Source of the DNA: Mycobacterium sp. URHD0025
GTDB lineage: Bacteria > Actinomycetota > Actinomycetes > Mycobacteriales > Mycobacteriaceae
Direction of reading: 5' to 3'
Assembly (NCBI RefSeq): GCF_000426065.1
Contig: NZ_AUEQ01000010.1
Coordinates: 231,668 to 295,667, forward strand
Length of the DNA: 64,000 nucleotides
The position numbers and the translations under genes are program-made. This document shows, one piece after another, positions 19,129 to 27,866 of this stretch. Within the stretch, counting starts at the first letter, position 1, and each line of letters opens with the position of its first letter. The notes under the pieces were generated by a model. That model did not search any database. It was not told the DNA's origin and saw only the letters and a program-made list of their open reading frames with translations.

Positions 19129-19988
19129 CCTGGCGCGAAAACTTCTCTCCGTCTTTGCCCCAGCCCCATACCGGTACCCCTTCTGCAGCCATGGACCTGT
19201 CGTCATTCTCTGAACTGCTGCGTCGACAGGCTCCCGAGCTGTTGCCGGTGAACCGTGTCGCCGACGGGGTGTTCAACCCGACCAACGCGGTGCCGCACGG
19301 GACGACCATCGTCGCGATCAAGTATCGCGGCGGGGTGCTGATCGCCGGTGACCGCCGCTCGACTCAGGGCAACATGATCGCCGGGCGCGACGTGCAGAAG
19401 GTGTACATCACCGACGATTACACGGCGACCGGTATCGCGGGCACCGCGGCCATCGCCGTGGAGTTCGCCCGGCTCTACGCCGTGGAACTGGAGCACTACG
19501 AGAAACTCGAGGGCGTCGCCCTGACGTTCCGCGGGAAGGTCAACCGGTTGGCCATCATGGTGCGGGGCAATCTCGGTGCGGCACTGCAGGGTTTCGTGGC
19601 GCTGCCGTTGCTGGTGGGCTTTGATGTTGACGCCGCCGATCCCGAGAACGCGGGCCGCATCGTGTCCTTCGACGCCGCGGGTGGTTGGAACATCGAGGAA
19701 GAGGGCTACCAATCGGTGGGCTCCGGCTCGATCTTCGCCAAGTCCTCGATCAAGAAGCTCTACCCCAAGGTGGCGGATGCCGATTCGGCTCTGCAGGTGG
19801 CCATCGAGGCGCTCTACGACGCGGCCGACGACGATTCGGCCACCGGCGGACCCGATTTGGTGCGCGGCATCTATCCGACGGCGGTGACCATCGGTGCCGA
19901 GGGCGCCGCGGAGATCACCGAGGAACGCATCGCCGAGCTGGCTCGCGAGGTCATCGCGCGCCGGACCCGGACGGGCGGTGAGGGGTAA
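19125..19988 (+). CDS. prcB: Proteasome beta subunit PrcB
   Basis: A 287-residue N-terminal nucleophile hydrolase, the catalytic subunit of the 20S core. A propeptide of about 59 residues ends at HG, after which Thr60 of [17 protein letters not shown] becomes the N-terminal nucleophile on autoprocessing; Asp and Lys of the active site lie in GDRRSTQGN and neighbouring segments. The start is GTG at 19125 inside the pup stop. prcA begins immediately after its stop. Half-proteasome assembly with PrcA is expected as in other mycobacteria. Confidence 0.97.
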   Translation: MTWRENFSPSLPQPHTGTPSAAMDLSSFSELLRRQAPELLPVNRVADGVFNPTNAVPHGTTIVAIKYRGGVLIAGDRRSTQGNMIAGRDVQKVYITDDYTATGIAGTAAIAVEFARLYAVELEHYEKLEGVALTFRGKVNRLAIMVRGNLGAALQGFVALPLLVGFDVDAADPENAGRIVSFDAAGGWNIEEEGYQSVGSGSIFAKSSIKKLYPKVADADSALQVAIEALYDAADDDSATGGPDLVRGIYPTAVTIGAEGAAEITEERIAELAREVIARRTRTGGEG

Positions 19989-20729
19989 ATGAGCTTCCCG
20001 TATTTCATCTCGCCCGAGCAGGCGATGCGTGAGCGCTCCGAACTGGCGCGCAAGGGCATCGCCCGTGGCCGCAGCGTGGTGGCATTGGCCTACGACAGCG
20101 GTGTGCTGTTCGTGGCGGAGAACCCGTCGCGGTCGCTGCAGAAGGTCAGCGAGCTCTACGACCGGGTCGGTTTCGCCGCCGTCGGCCGGTTCAACGAGTT
20201 CGACAATCTGCGGCGCGGCGGCATCCAGTTCGCCGACACCCGTGGCTACGCCTACGACCGCCGGGATGTGACCGGCCGTCAGTTGGCCAACGTCTACGCG
20301 CAGACCCTGGGCACGATCTTCACCGAGCAGGCCAAGCCCTACGAGGTTGAGTTGTGCGTGGCTGAGGTGGCGCATTACGGCGAGACCAAACCCCCTGAGC
20401 TGTACCGGATCACCTATGACGGTTCGATCGCCGACGAGCCGCACTTCGTGGTGATGGGCGGAACCACCGAGCCGGTCATCACCGCGCTGAACGAGTCGTA
20501 TGCCGAGAATGCGGACCTCGCCGCCGCGGTGAAGATCGCGGTGGCGGCGCTGAGCGCCAGCCCCAACGGCTCTGAGCCGCGCGCATTGGGCCCCGCCACC
20601 CTTGAGGTGGCGGTCCTCGACGCCACCCGGCCGCGGCGCTGCTTCCGGCGGATCACCGGCACCGCGCTGGAAGCGCTTCTGCCCGAAGCGGATTCGGCTT
20701 CAGATTCGGATGCCGAGCCAGCTGAGTAA
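19989..20729 (+). CDS. prcA: Proteasome alpha subunit PrcA
   Basis: A 246-residue structural subunit forming the outer rings and gate of the 20S core. It begins [19 protein letters not shown], the gate octapeptide and helix H0 region, and lacks a nucleophile threonine. The ATG directly abuts the prcB stop (no gap), fixing the stoichiometric co-expression. The C-terminal tail is acidic ([13 protein letters not shown]), as in other mycobacterial PrcA. After it the locus is interrupted by a 4.7-kb insert before pafA. Confidence 0.97.
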   Translation: MSFPYFISPEQAMRERSELARKGIARGRSVVALAYDSGVLFVAENPSRSLQKVSELYDRVGFAAVGRFNEFDNLRRGGIQFADTRGYAYDRRDVTGRQLANVYAQTLGTIFTEQAKPYEVELCVAEVAHYGETKPPELYRITYDGSIADEPHFVVMGGTTEPVITALNESYAENADLAAAVKIAVAALSASPNGSEPRALGPATLEVAVLDATRPRRCFRRITGTALEALLPEADSASDSDAEPAE

Positions 20730-20774
20730 CCGCTGTGTCAGAGCCGGTTGCCGGTACCTGCCGCGACGTCGAGC

Positions 20775-21500
20775 CTAGGCGAAGACATTGACGACTGTTT
20801 CCGCGTCCGCGCGGTCGGTGTAGAGCTGCCAGAGCTGCTCGGCCAGATCATCGGGATTCAGCGTGCGGATCGCGATGCCGGCGAACTGCTCTGAATCGGC
20901 CATCGCCCGGTGGATGTCGCCGCGCTCGATGAGGCCACCGATGGTGAGGGTGCCGGCGTAGATCCCGGCGGGGGCGAGTGCGGCATGCAGGGTGATCGCG
21001 TAGTTGCGTAGCGCTGCCGCCGCCAGTGCCAGCCCGCCGAGCGTGGGCATCGGCACGACGCTGCTCAGCCCGCCCGCGAACAACAATCCTCCGCTGCCGC
21101 GCTGCCGCATCTCGGGTAACAGCTGCGAGGCGAAGTCGACCGCGGGCACCACGGTGTCGAGCGCCGACTTCGCTCCTGCGGCGTCGAGATCGGTGATGTC
21201 GTCCGTGGGCGCCGTTTCGAACGCGGCCGGACCGTAGTAGCCGACGTCGATCCGGCCGAACCGGGCGCGGACCGCCTCGATGGCGCTGTGCAGTTGATCG
21301 GGTTGCGAGGCATCGGCGACGTACGCGGCCGCCTCGATGCCCTTGTCGGCCAGCGAGGCCAGATAGCCCGAATGGCGTTGTGGTGAACGTGAAATCAGCG
21401 CCACGCGGTATCCCGCGACGCCGAATCGGTGGGCGACGGACAGACCGAGGCCGGGGCCGACGCCGAGTACGGCGAGGACGGGAGCAGAAGTTGAGGTCAT
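20775..21500 (-). CDS. Short-chain dehydrogenase/reductase (atypical SDR)
   Basis: A 241-residue Rossmann-fold protein. The cofactor loop is LAVLGVGPGLGLSVAHRF (GxGxGLG type rather than the classical TGxxxGIG) and the acidic/basic second-strand end SRSPQR suggests NADP preference. The usual YxxxK catalytic pair is not clear: the equivalent region reads LGGLALAAAALRNYAI, so activity may be altered or lost. The ATG at 21500 is favoured because it is immediately followed upstream by tandem operator palindromes. It is divergent from a TetR gene that presumably represses it. Confidence 0.8.
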   Translation of the reverse strand: MTSTSAPVLAVLGVGPGLGLSVAHRFGVAGYRVALISRSPQRHSGYLASLADKGIEAAAYVADASQPDQLHSAIEAVRARFGRIDVGYYGPAAFETAPTDDITDLDAAGAKSALDTVVPAVDFASQLLPEMRQRGSGGLLFAGGLSSVVPMPTLGGLALAAAALRNYAITLHAALAPAGIYAGTLTIGGLIERGDIHRAMADSEQFAGIAIRTLNPDDLAEQLWQLYTDRADAETVVNVFA

Positions 21501-21539
21501 ACTCAACTTGCTACCACAAGTTGAGTGGACCCTCAACTT
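21488..21539. promoter_or_regulatory. Tandem 22-bp TetR operators (AAGTTGAG-N6-CTCAACTT, two copies)
   Basis: Two copies of a 22-bp palindrome with perfect 8-bp arms, at 21488-21509 and 21518-21539, lie exactly 30 bp apart. The left copy covers the start codon of the leftward SDR gene, and the right copy ends 17 bp before the TetR start at 21556. Symmetry, spacing and location make this a strong candidate operator pair for the divergent TetR protein. Confidence 0.85.
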
Positions 21540-21555
21540 CGCTAAGATCAGTGCC

Positions 21556-22182
21556 ATGACGGCGATGCGCGCGGATGCGGTCAGAAACCGGGACCGCCTG
21601 GTGGCCGCGGCCGCCGAACTCTTCACCGAACGCGGGGTGGACGTACCGCTCGACGAGGTCGCGCGCCGGGCCGGCGTGAGTATCGGCACGCTCTACAACC
21701 ACTTCCCGAACCGAGGCGCACTCCTCGATGTGGTGCTGGCCGACCGGTTGGCCGTCATCGACGGGCTGGCGCAGCAGGCGCTCGGCGATGCCGACGCGTG
21801 GCGCGGGTTCACGGAATTCCTGGACAGCCTGTTCACGATGCAGGCCTCCGACCGCAGCATCAACGACGCGGTGGCGCGCAATCCGGTCGGTGCTGTCGAC
21901 GTGGCGGGGGAGTGCGGCCGTGCCGGGGGACTGCTGGAGGTTGTCGTCGAACGGGCCAGGGGCGCCGGAGCGCTGCGAGCCGACTTCGGTACCGATGACC
22001 TCGCAACGTTGATGTGGGCGATGTCCAAGGTGATCGCGATGGCCGACGGTGACGATGCCGTATGGCGGCGTCACCTGGCTTTCGTGTTGGACGGGCTGAA
22101 GGGTCCCGCCGCGTCAGGGCCCGTCGGTGCGCTCGGGCCGCCAGCCGACGTAGCTCAACCACAGCCCCATCACGGTCAGTAG
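21556..22182 (+). CDS. TetR-family transcriptional regulator (SDR-linked)
   Basis: A 208-residue TetR repressor. The HTH spans residues 10-55, with the recognition part VPLDEVARRAGVSIGTLYNHFPNRGALL. The C-terminal domain should bind an unknown ligand. ATG at 21556 is chosen as the first in-frame start after the operator pair. The gene is divergent from the SDR gene across two 22-bp palindromes, so it probably represses both itself and the SDR. Its last 69 bp overlap the 3' end of the convergent membrane-protein gene, so its Pro/Gly-rich tail is also the antisense of that gene. Confidence 0.92.
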   Translation: MTAMRADAVRNRDRLVAAAAELFTERGVDVPLDEVARRAGVSIGTLYNHFPNRGALLDVVLADRLAVIDGLAQQALGDADAWRGFTEFLDSLFTMQASDRSINDAVARNPVGAVDVAGECGRAGGLLEVVVERARGAGALRADFGTDDLATLMWAMSKVIAMADGDDAVWRRHLAFVLDGLKGPAASGPVGALGPPADVAQPQPHHGQ

Positions 22183-22551
22183 CAGGAAGAAGCCGCGCGC
22201 GGCGATCAGCAGCGCGGGGCTGGTCACGGTCGCGTCGGCGCCGGTCTGGATTGCTGACGGGAAGGCCATCATCGCCATTCCCCGCAGTGCGACGAACCAG
22301 CCGAACAGGGAGATCAGTACTGCGGTGACGCTGTACCAGTACTGATGGAAGGCGATCACCACCAGGCCCATCAGCAGCATTGCGGCACCGAGGATCCAGG
22401 GCAGGGTTCCGCTCGTGAACAGATCACTCAGCAGGTTGCCGAGGCTGGGCAGCCGGATCGCGATGATCACGGTCGCGACGGCGACGAAGGGGCCGAGAAC
22501 CCGGGCGAACGCGCGGGTGCGCTGCTGGGCCAGTGGGGTTGGTTGGGGCAT
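22114..22551 (-). CDS. Small membrane protein with four TM segments
   Basis: A 145-residue protein with four hydrophobic helices (about residues 20-38, 50-70, 72-95 and 112-135), for example GPFVAVATVIIAIRLP and ILGAAMLLMGLVVIAFH. No family motif is recognised. It is divergent from a second TetR gene across 82 bp containing a 19-bp palindrome, so it is probably that regulator's target. Its 3' end overlaps the preceding convergent TetR gene by 69 bp. Function is unknown. Confidence 0.78.
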   Translation of the reverse strand: MPQPTPLAQQRTRAFARVLGPFVAVATVIIAIRLPSLGNLLSDLFTSGTLPWILGAAMLLMGLVVIAFHQYWYSVTAVLISLFGWFVALRGMAMMAFPSAIQTGADATVTSPALLIAARGFFLLLTVMGLWLSYVGWRPERTDGP

Positions 22552-22569
22552 GTGAACGCTCCTGATTAA

Positions 22570-22588
22570 TAAACCGACCGTCGGTCTA
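22570..22588. promoter_or_regulatory. TetR operator candidate (ACCGAC-C-GTCGGT core)
   Basis: A 19-bp palindrome with a perfect core (ACCGAC, C, GTCGGT at 22573-22585) and one mismatch in the outer arms. It lies between the divergent membrane-protein start (22551) and the TetR start (22634). This CCGACNGTCGG form is typical of TetR-family operators. Confidence 0.8.
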
Positions 22589-22633
22589 TTTTTAGGCTAA
22601 GCTCGAGAAGCGTCCAACGTCAATGGAGGATTC

Positions 22634-23305
22634 GTGGCTCGGCAGGTGAACTCGACCGAACATGCCGCCCGGCGGCGCGAGATCCTCGACGCCGCGCTTC
22701 GGCTGATGCATGACAAGGGCTATGAAGCCATGACCATCGACGATCTGCTGGCTGATCTGGGGATCTCGAAAGGCGCGCTCTACCACTATTTTCGGTCCAA
22801 AAAGGCCCTGCTCGAAGGCGTGATCGAGCAGATGGGCGAGAGTGCCGCCGCGCGTTTGGCCGGCATCGTCGACGACCCGAACCGCGGCGCGCTGGACAAG
22901 CTGCACGCCTACCTGGACGCCTCCCGGGCATGGAAATCGGACAGTCCGACCGAGGTGGCGACGCTGGTCCGGTTGTGGCACGACGAGAACAACGCGCTGT
23001 TGCGGCAGAAGATGACGCAGGGTTCGATGCGCACCACGGCGCCGATGCTCGAGGTGATCATCCGCCAGGGATGCGCCGAGGGTGTCTTCGACACCGACTA
23101 CCCGCACGAGGCCGCGGGCGTCATCACCGGGATGGGGCTGCACTTGGCCGACGCCTTCATCGAGGCCATCGAGGCCGACGGCGCCGCGGGCAACGACATC
23201 AGCGGGCCGCATGCGCAGAAGGTCGTGGGTGCCTATCTGCAGGCGTTCGAACGCATCCTGGGCGCGCCTCCGGAATCTCTGCGGTCGGCTCACGGCGCGT
23301 CGTAG
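22634..23305 (+). CDS. TetR-family transcriptional regulator
   Basis: A 223-residue TetR regulator starting with GTG. The HTH lies at residues 14-60: RREILDAALRLMHDKGYEAM, then DDLLADLGISKGALYHYFRSKKALL. The C-terminal part resembles ligand-binding domains of multidrug- or membrane-linked regulators. It is divergent from a four-TM protein and separated from it by a 19-bp palindrome. The aguBA genes follow 86 bp downstream in the same direction with their own, different palindrome, so control of aguBA by this protein is possible but not the simplest reading. Confidence 0.92.
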   Translation: MARQVNSTEHAARRREILDAALRLMHDKGYEAMTIDDLLADLGISKGALYHYFRSKKALLEGVIEQMGESAAARLAGIVDDPNRGALDKLHAYLDASRAWKSDSPTEVATLVRLWHDENNALLRQKMTQGSMRTTAPMLEVIIRQGCAEGVFDTDYPHEAAGVITGMGLHLADAFIEAIEADGAAGNDISGPHAQKVVGAYLQAFERILGAPPESLRSAHGAS

Positions 23306-23358
23306 TTCGAACCGGTGGTTCCACTCACTCTTTACAACGGGTGTCGAGGCGGTCACAA

Positions 23359-23381
23359 TAAAACGAATTTGATTCGTTTTA
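23359..23381. promoter_or_regulatory. Perfect 23-bp palindrome ahead of aguB
   Basis: Arms of 10 bp (TAAAACGAAT at 23359-23368 and ATTCGTTTTA at 23372-23381) flank a 3-bp centre. It is strikingly AT-rich for this genome and ends in the AGGAG ribosome-binding site of aguB at 23381. It is most likely an operator that blocks transcription or, as an RNA hairpin, ribosome access. The sequence differs from the TetR palindromes nearby, so the cognate regulator is not evident. Confidence 0.8.
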
Positions 23382-23391
23382 GGAGCGACCG

Positions 23392-24384
23392 ATGATCACC
23401 CTGACAGCCACCGCGCCAGCGTCGTTGTCCCGCAGCGCCGAGTCGACGCGCCCGCCGCTGCGGGTGGGATTGGTGCAGCACCGTTGGCGGCCCGACGCGA
23501 CCGAGCTGGCCAAGGTGTTGTGTGACGGTGTGGACCGGGCGGCCGGCGCCGGGGCCACATTGGTCTGTCTGCCCGAGATCACGCTCCTGCGCTACCCGGC
23601 GGACACCCCGGCCGGGGCGAACCCGGGTGCGTCCGCCGAGGATCTCACCGGTGGGCCGACCTTTTCCCTGGCTGCCGACGCGGCCCGGGCGAACGGCATC
23701 TTCGTGCACGCCTCGCTGTACGAAAAGGCCCCGGCCTCAGATGGATTGGGTTTCAACACGGCAATCCTCGTGGCCCCTTCGGGGGAGTTGGCCGGCTACA
23801 CTCGCAAGCTGCACATCCCGATCTCGGCGGGCTACTACGAAGACACCTATTTCCGGCCCGGACCGGGACCGTCCGCCGCGGGGGAGCCGTATCCGGTGTA
23901 CAGCCCAGAGGGGCTGGGCGCGCGCGTCGGCCTGCCGACCTGTTGGGACGAATGGTTCCCCGAAGTGGCGCGCAGCTATTCACTCGGCGGTGCCGAGATC
24001 GTGGTCTACCCGACGGCGATCGGTTCTGAGCCGGTGTTCCCGGCCTTCGACACCCAGCCGCTGTGGCAGCAGGTGATCGTCGCCAACGGGATCAGCAGCG
24101 GGCTTTTCATGGTGGTGCCCAACCGGATCGGCGACGAGGGCAAGGTCACCTTCTACGGCTCGTCGTTCATCTCCGACCCGTTCGGCCGGGTGCTGGTCCA
24201 GGCGCCTCGGGACGAGGAAGCAGTGCTTGTCGCCGACCTCGATCTGGATCAGCGCCGGGACTGGCTGGAGCTCTTCCCGTTCCTGCTGACGCGGCGGCCC
24301 GACACCTACGCCGCCCTGACCGCACCGGTCGACGTGGCGCACCCGTACGGAGTCGGCCACGAGGCCACCGCAGTGGTCAAATGA
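23392..24384 (+). CDS. aguB: N-carbamoylputrescine amidase (nitrilase superfamily) AguB
   Basis: A 330-residue carbon-nitrogen hydrolase. The Glu-Lys-Cys triad is visible: Glu in LVCLPEITLL, Lys in GYTRKLHIP and the nucleophile Cys in GLPTCWDEWFPEVAR. YYEDTYFRPG and the CWDEWFPE context are features of plant/bacterial N-carbamoylputrescine amidases, which release putrescine, CO2 and ammonia. The assignment is backed by the directly overlapping agmatine deiminase gene (ATGA). An N-terminal extension of about 22 residues precedes the enzyme domain. A strong palindrome lies just upstream. Confidence 0.92.
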   Translation: MITLTATAPASLSRSAESTRPPLRVGLVQHRWRPDATELAKVLCDGVDRAAGAGATLVCLPEITLLRYPADTPAGANPGASAEDLTGGPTFSLAADAARANGIFVHASLYEKAPASDGLGFNTAILVAPSGELAGYTRKLHIPISAGYYEDTYFRPGPGPSAAGEPYPVYSPEGLGARVGLPTCWDEWFPEVARSYSLGGAEIVVYPTAIGSEPVFPAFDTQPLWQQVIVANGISSGLFMVVPNRIGDEGKVTFYGSSFISDPFGRVLVQAPRDEEAVLVADLDLDQRRDWLELFPFLLTRRPDTYAALTAPVDVAHPYGVGHEATAVVK

Positions 24385-25412
24385 CCGCCTACCGAATGCC
24401 GGCCGAGACCGCACCGCAGGATCGCGTGTGGATGGCATTCCCGTCCGCAGGCTATTCATTGGGCGACACCGACCAGGAACACCACGAAGCACGCGCCACC
24501 TGGGCGGCAGTGGCGCACGCGGTGTCGGAGTTCGAACCGGTGACGATGGTGGTCGACCCTGCCGAAATGCCTGCGGCGCGGCGCTATCTGTCGGCGGCCG
24601 TCGACATCGTCGAGGCGCCGCTGAACGACGCCTGGATGCGCGACATCGGCCCCACCTTCGTGCATGCCGACGACGGTTCGGTGGCCGCGGTGGACTGGGT
24701 GTTCAACGGCTGGGGCGCGCAAGACTGGGCGCAGTGGGACCGTGACTCGAAAATCGCCGCCGCCGTTGCTGATTGGGCCGGTGTTCCGGTGGTCGACTCC
24801 AGCCTGGTGAACGAAGGCGGCGGCATCCAGGTCGACGGGCTGGGTACCGCGCTGGTCACCGAGACGGTGCAATTGGACCCCGGCCGCAACCCCGGCGCCA
24901 CCAAGGCTGACATCGAAGCCGAGCTGTCGCGCACCATCGGTGCCGATCACACGGTCTGGCTGCCGCGTGGGCTGACCCGGGACTCGCAGCGCTTCGGCAC
25001 TCGGGGACATGTCGACATCGTCGCGGCGATACCGTCGCCCGGGCGGCTGCTGCTGCATGCGCAGCCTGCGGAAGAACATCCGGACCACTTGGTGTGCAAG
25101 GAAATTCGCGCATCGATCGAGCAGAGCCGCGATGTCGCGGGGCGCCCGTGGGACATCGTGGAGCTGCCCGCGCCCGGTCAGTTGACCGACGCCGACGGTT
25201 TCGTCGACTACAGCTACGTCAATCATCTGGTGGTCAACGGCGGGGTGATCGCCTGCGCTTTCGGCGACCCGCGCGACGCGGACGCGGCGGCGATTTTGGC
25301 CGAACAGTATCCGGGCCGCCGTGTCCTCAGCGTCGATGCCCGCCCGTTGTTCGGGCGCGGCGGTGGCATTCACTGCATCACCCAGCAGCAGCCCGCCCCG
25401 CGCGGGCAGTGA
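24381..25412 (+). CDS. aguA: Agmatine deiminase AguA
   Basis: A 343-residue peptidyl-arginine-deiminase-type guanidine-group hydrolase that turns agmatine into N-carbamoylputrescine. Active-site features are NDAWMRDIGPTFV (Asp pair), NEGGGIQVDG (Glu and substrate loop), RGHVDIVAAI (His) and the nucleophile Cys in GGIHCITQQQP. The ATG at 24381 overlaps the aguB stop. With AguB it completes a two-step agmatine-to-putrescine route. No arginine decarboxylase or agmatine transporter is seen nearby, so the source of agmatine is unknown. Confidence 0.95.
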   Translation: MTAYRMPAETAPQDRVWMAFPSAGYSLGDTDQEHHEARATWAAVAHAVSEFEPVTMVVDPAEMPAARRYLSAAVDIVEAPLNDAWMRDIGPTFVHADDGSVAAVDWVFNGWGAQDWAQWDRDSKIAAAVADWAGVPVVDSSLVNEGGGIQVDGLGTALVTETVQLDPGRNPGATKADIEAELSRTIGADHTVWLPRGLTRDSQRFGTRGHVDIVAAIPSPGRLLLHAQPAEEHPDHLVCKEIRASIEQSRDVAGRPWDIVELPAPGQLTDADGFVDYSYVNHLVVNGGVIACAFGDPRDADAAAILAEQYPGRRVLSVDARPLFGRGGGIHCITQQQPAPRGQ

Positions 25413-25499
25413 CCGGCCGGACCGAAACGCAGCTCAACTCGGCAGTCGGATCGGGGTGGTTGCCGCCCATGTCCTGCCCAAACCCGTAAGCTCGATCTC

Positions 25500-26858
25500 G
25501 TGCAGCGGCGAATCATGGGCATCGAGACAGAATTCGGTGTGACCTGCACCTTTCACGGGCATCGCAGGTTGTCACCCGATGAGGTGGCGCGCTACCTGTT
25601 CCGGCGGGTGGTGTCGTGGGGACGCAGTTCCAACGTGTTCCTGCGCAATGGCGCCCGGTTGTATCTGGACGTGGGCAGTCACCCTGAATACGCGACTGCC
25701 GAATGCGACAACCTGACCCAGCTGGTCACCCACGACCGCGCCGGCGAGCGCGTCCTGGAAGACCTGCTGATCGATGCCGAGCAGCGGCTTGCCGACGAGG
25801 GCATCGGCGGGGACATCTATCTGTTCAAGAACAACACCGACTCGGCGGGCAACTCCTACGGCTGCCACGAGAACTACCTGATCGTGCGGGCCGGTGAATT
25901 CTCCCGGATCTCCGACGTGCTGCTGCCGTTCCTGGTCACCCGCCAGCTCATCTGCGGTGCCGGGAAGGTGTTGCAGACGCCGAAGGCGGCCACGTTCTGC
26001 CTGAGCCAGCGCGCCGAGCACATCTGGGAGGGCGTCTCCAGCGCGACGACGCGGTCACGTCCGATCATCAACACCCGCGACGAGCCGCACGCCGACGCCG
26101 AGAAGTACCGCAGGCTGCACGTCATCGTCGGTGACTCCAACATGTGCGAGTCCACCACCATGCTCAAGGTGGGCACCGCGTCACTGGTGCTGGAGATGAT
26201 CGAGGCCGGCGTCCCGTTCCGTGACTTCTCCCTGGACAACCCGATCCGGGCCATCCGCGAGGTCAGCCACGACCTGACCGGGCGGCGCCCGGTGCGGCTG
26301 GCAGGCGGCCGGCAGGCCAGCGCTCTGGACATCCAGCGCGAGTACTACGCGCGGGCCGTGGAGTACCTGCAGACCCGCGAACCGAGCACGCAGATCGAGC
26401 AGGTGGTCGATCTGTGGGGCCGCCAGCTCGATGCGGTCGAATCGCAGGATTTCGCGAAGGTCGACACCGAGATCGACTGGGTGATCAAGCGCAAGCTCTT
26501 CCAGCGCTACCAGGACCGCTACAGCATGGAACTGTCCGACCCGAAGATCAGCCAGCTCGATCTCGCCTACCACGACATCAAACGCGGTCGTGGGGTGTTC
26601 GACCTGTTGCAGCGCAAAGGGCTTGCGGCCCGGATCACCACCGACGAGGAGATCGACGCCGCGGTCAACACCCCGCCACAAACCACCCGGGCCAAGCTGC
26701 GCGGTGAGTTCATCAGTGCTGCACAGGAGGCGGGTCGCGACTTCACTGTCGACTGGGTGCACCTCAAGCTCAATGACCAGGCGCAGCGCACCGTGCTCTG
26801 CAAGGATCCGTTCCGGTCGGTCGACGAGCGGGTCAAGCGCCTGATCGCCAGCATGTGA
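25500..26858 (+). CDS. pafA: Pup-protein ligase PafA
   Basis: A 452-residue carboxylate-amine ligase that links deamidated Pup to substrate lysines using [14 protein letters not shown] carries the glutamate ligands for ATP/Mg, and Asp57 in [17 protein letters not shown] is the catalytic residue. [17 protein letters not shown] is the conserved segment shared with Dop; the Dop loop is missing, as expected. GTG at 25500 is the start. It lies 87 bp after aguA and 18 bp before pafB. Its separation from prcA by SDR, TetR and aguBA genes differs from M. tuberculosis in content but not in principle. Confidence 0.97.
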   Translation: MQRRIMGIETEFGVTCTFHGHRRLSPDEVARYLFRRVVSWGRSSNVFLRNGARLYLDVGSHPEYATAECDNLTQLVTHDRAGERVLEDLLIDAEQRLADEGIGGDIYLFKNNTDSAGNSYGCHENYLIVRAGEFSRISDVLLPFLVTRQLICGAGKVLQTPKAATFCLSQRAEHIWEGVSSATTRSRPIINTRDEPHADAEKYRRLHVIVGDSNMCESTTMLKVGTASLVLEMIEAGVPFRDFSLDNPIRAIREVSHDLTGRRPVRLAGGRQASALDIQREYYARAVEYLQTREPSTQIEQVVDLWGRQLDAVESQDFAKVDTEIDWVIKRKLFQRYQDRYSMELSDPKISQLDLAYHDIKRGRGVFDLLQRKGLAARITTDEEIDAAVNTPPQTTRAKLRGEFISAAQEAGRDFTVDWVHLKLNDQAQRTVLCKDPFRSVDERVKRLIASM

Positions 26859-26876
26859 GCTCTAAGCTCTCATCTC

Positions 26877-27866
26877 GTGGCGGTATCCAAAGTCGAGCGG
26901 CTGATGAACCTTGTCATCGCCCTGCTGTCGACCGATCGTTTTCTGCCGGCGGACAAGATTCGCAAGATCGTTCAGGGCTACGAGGACAGCTCCAGCGACG
27001 AGGCGTTCTCGCGCATGTTCGAGCGCGACAAGAACGAATTGCGCGATCTCGGAATCCCGCTGGAGACCGGCCGGGTGTCGAAGTTCGATCCCACCGAGGG
27101 CTACCGGATCAACCGTGAGGCCTACGCACTGCCGGCCGTCGAGTTGACCACCGACGAGGCCGCTGCCGTCGCGGTGGCCACCCAGCTGTGGCAGTCGCCG
27201 GAGCTGATCACCGCGACCCAGGGCGCGTTGCTCAAGTTGCGCGCGGCCGGAGTGGATGTGGAAGGCGGCGATCCGTCCGTCGCGATCACCTCCACGGCCG
27301 CGCTGCCCGGCATCCGAGGTTCGGAGAAGGTTCTGGGAACCCTGTTGTCGGCCATCGACAGCGGACGCGTGGTGCAGTTCGAACACAGGTATTCGCGAAG
27401 TGACCCGTACACCACCCGCACGGTCGAGCCCTGGGGTGTGGTGACGCACCGGGGCCGTTGGTACCTCGTCGGCCATGACCGTCTACGCGACGACACCCGG
27501 ACCTTCCGGCTGTCGCGTCTCGGCGACACGGTCACCGCGATCGGAGAAGCAGGTGCCGTGCACAAGCCCGACGGCGTGAATCTTCGTGAGGTGGTGCAGC
27601 GCGTCGTCGCCGAATCCCCGACCGGGGAACAGGCTCAGGTGTGGGTGGCCGATGGCCGGGCGACCGCCTTGCGCCGGCAGGCCATTGCCACCGTGCCGCG
27701 CACGCTGGCCGGCCGTGTCGGTGAGGAGATCACCGTAGACATCGGCGGATACGACAGATTGGCCAGGGAGATCGCGAGTTACGGGGCCGACGCGGTGGCA
27801 CTGTCGCCACAGATGCTGCGCGACGATGTGGTGGGGCGGTTGCGGGCGCAGGCGGGCAGGGCATGA
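26877..27866 (+). CDS. pafB: DNA-damage transcription activator subunit PafB (WYL domain)
   Basis: A 329-residue protein with an N-terminal winged helix (about residues 1-75, KVERLMNLVIALLSTDRFLPADKI), a WYL domain (about 145-225, with GVVTHRGRWYLVGHD) and a WCX-type C-terminal domain. With PafC it forms the activator of the LexA-independent DNA-damage response, binding RNA polymerase. It starts with GTG and its stop overlaps pafC (ATGA), so the two subunits are made together. It is co-encoded with pafA but is not needed for pupylation itself. Confidence 0.95.
   Translation: MAVSKVERLMNLVIALLSTDRFLPADKIRKIVQGYEDSSSDEAFSRMFERDKNELRDLGIPLETGRVSKFDPTEGYRINREAYALPAVELTTDEAAAVAVATQLWQSPELITATQGALLKLRAAGVDVEGGDPSVAITSTAALPGIRGSEKVLGTLLSAIDSGRVVQFEHRYSRSDPYTTRTVEPWGVVTHRGRWYLVGHDRLRDDTRTFRLSRLGDTVTAIGEAGAVHKPDGVNLREVVQRVVAESPTGEQAQVWVADGRATALRRQAIATVPRTLAGRVGEEITVDIGGYDRLAREIASYGADAVALSPQMLRDDVVGRLRAQAGRA

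Noticed and set aside
17803..19206. Leftward open frame over dop, pup and prcB
   Set aside because: Antisense to three certain genes and without domain signal.
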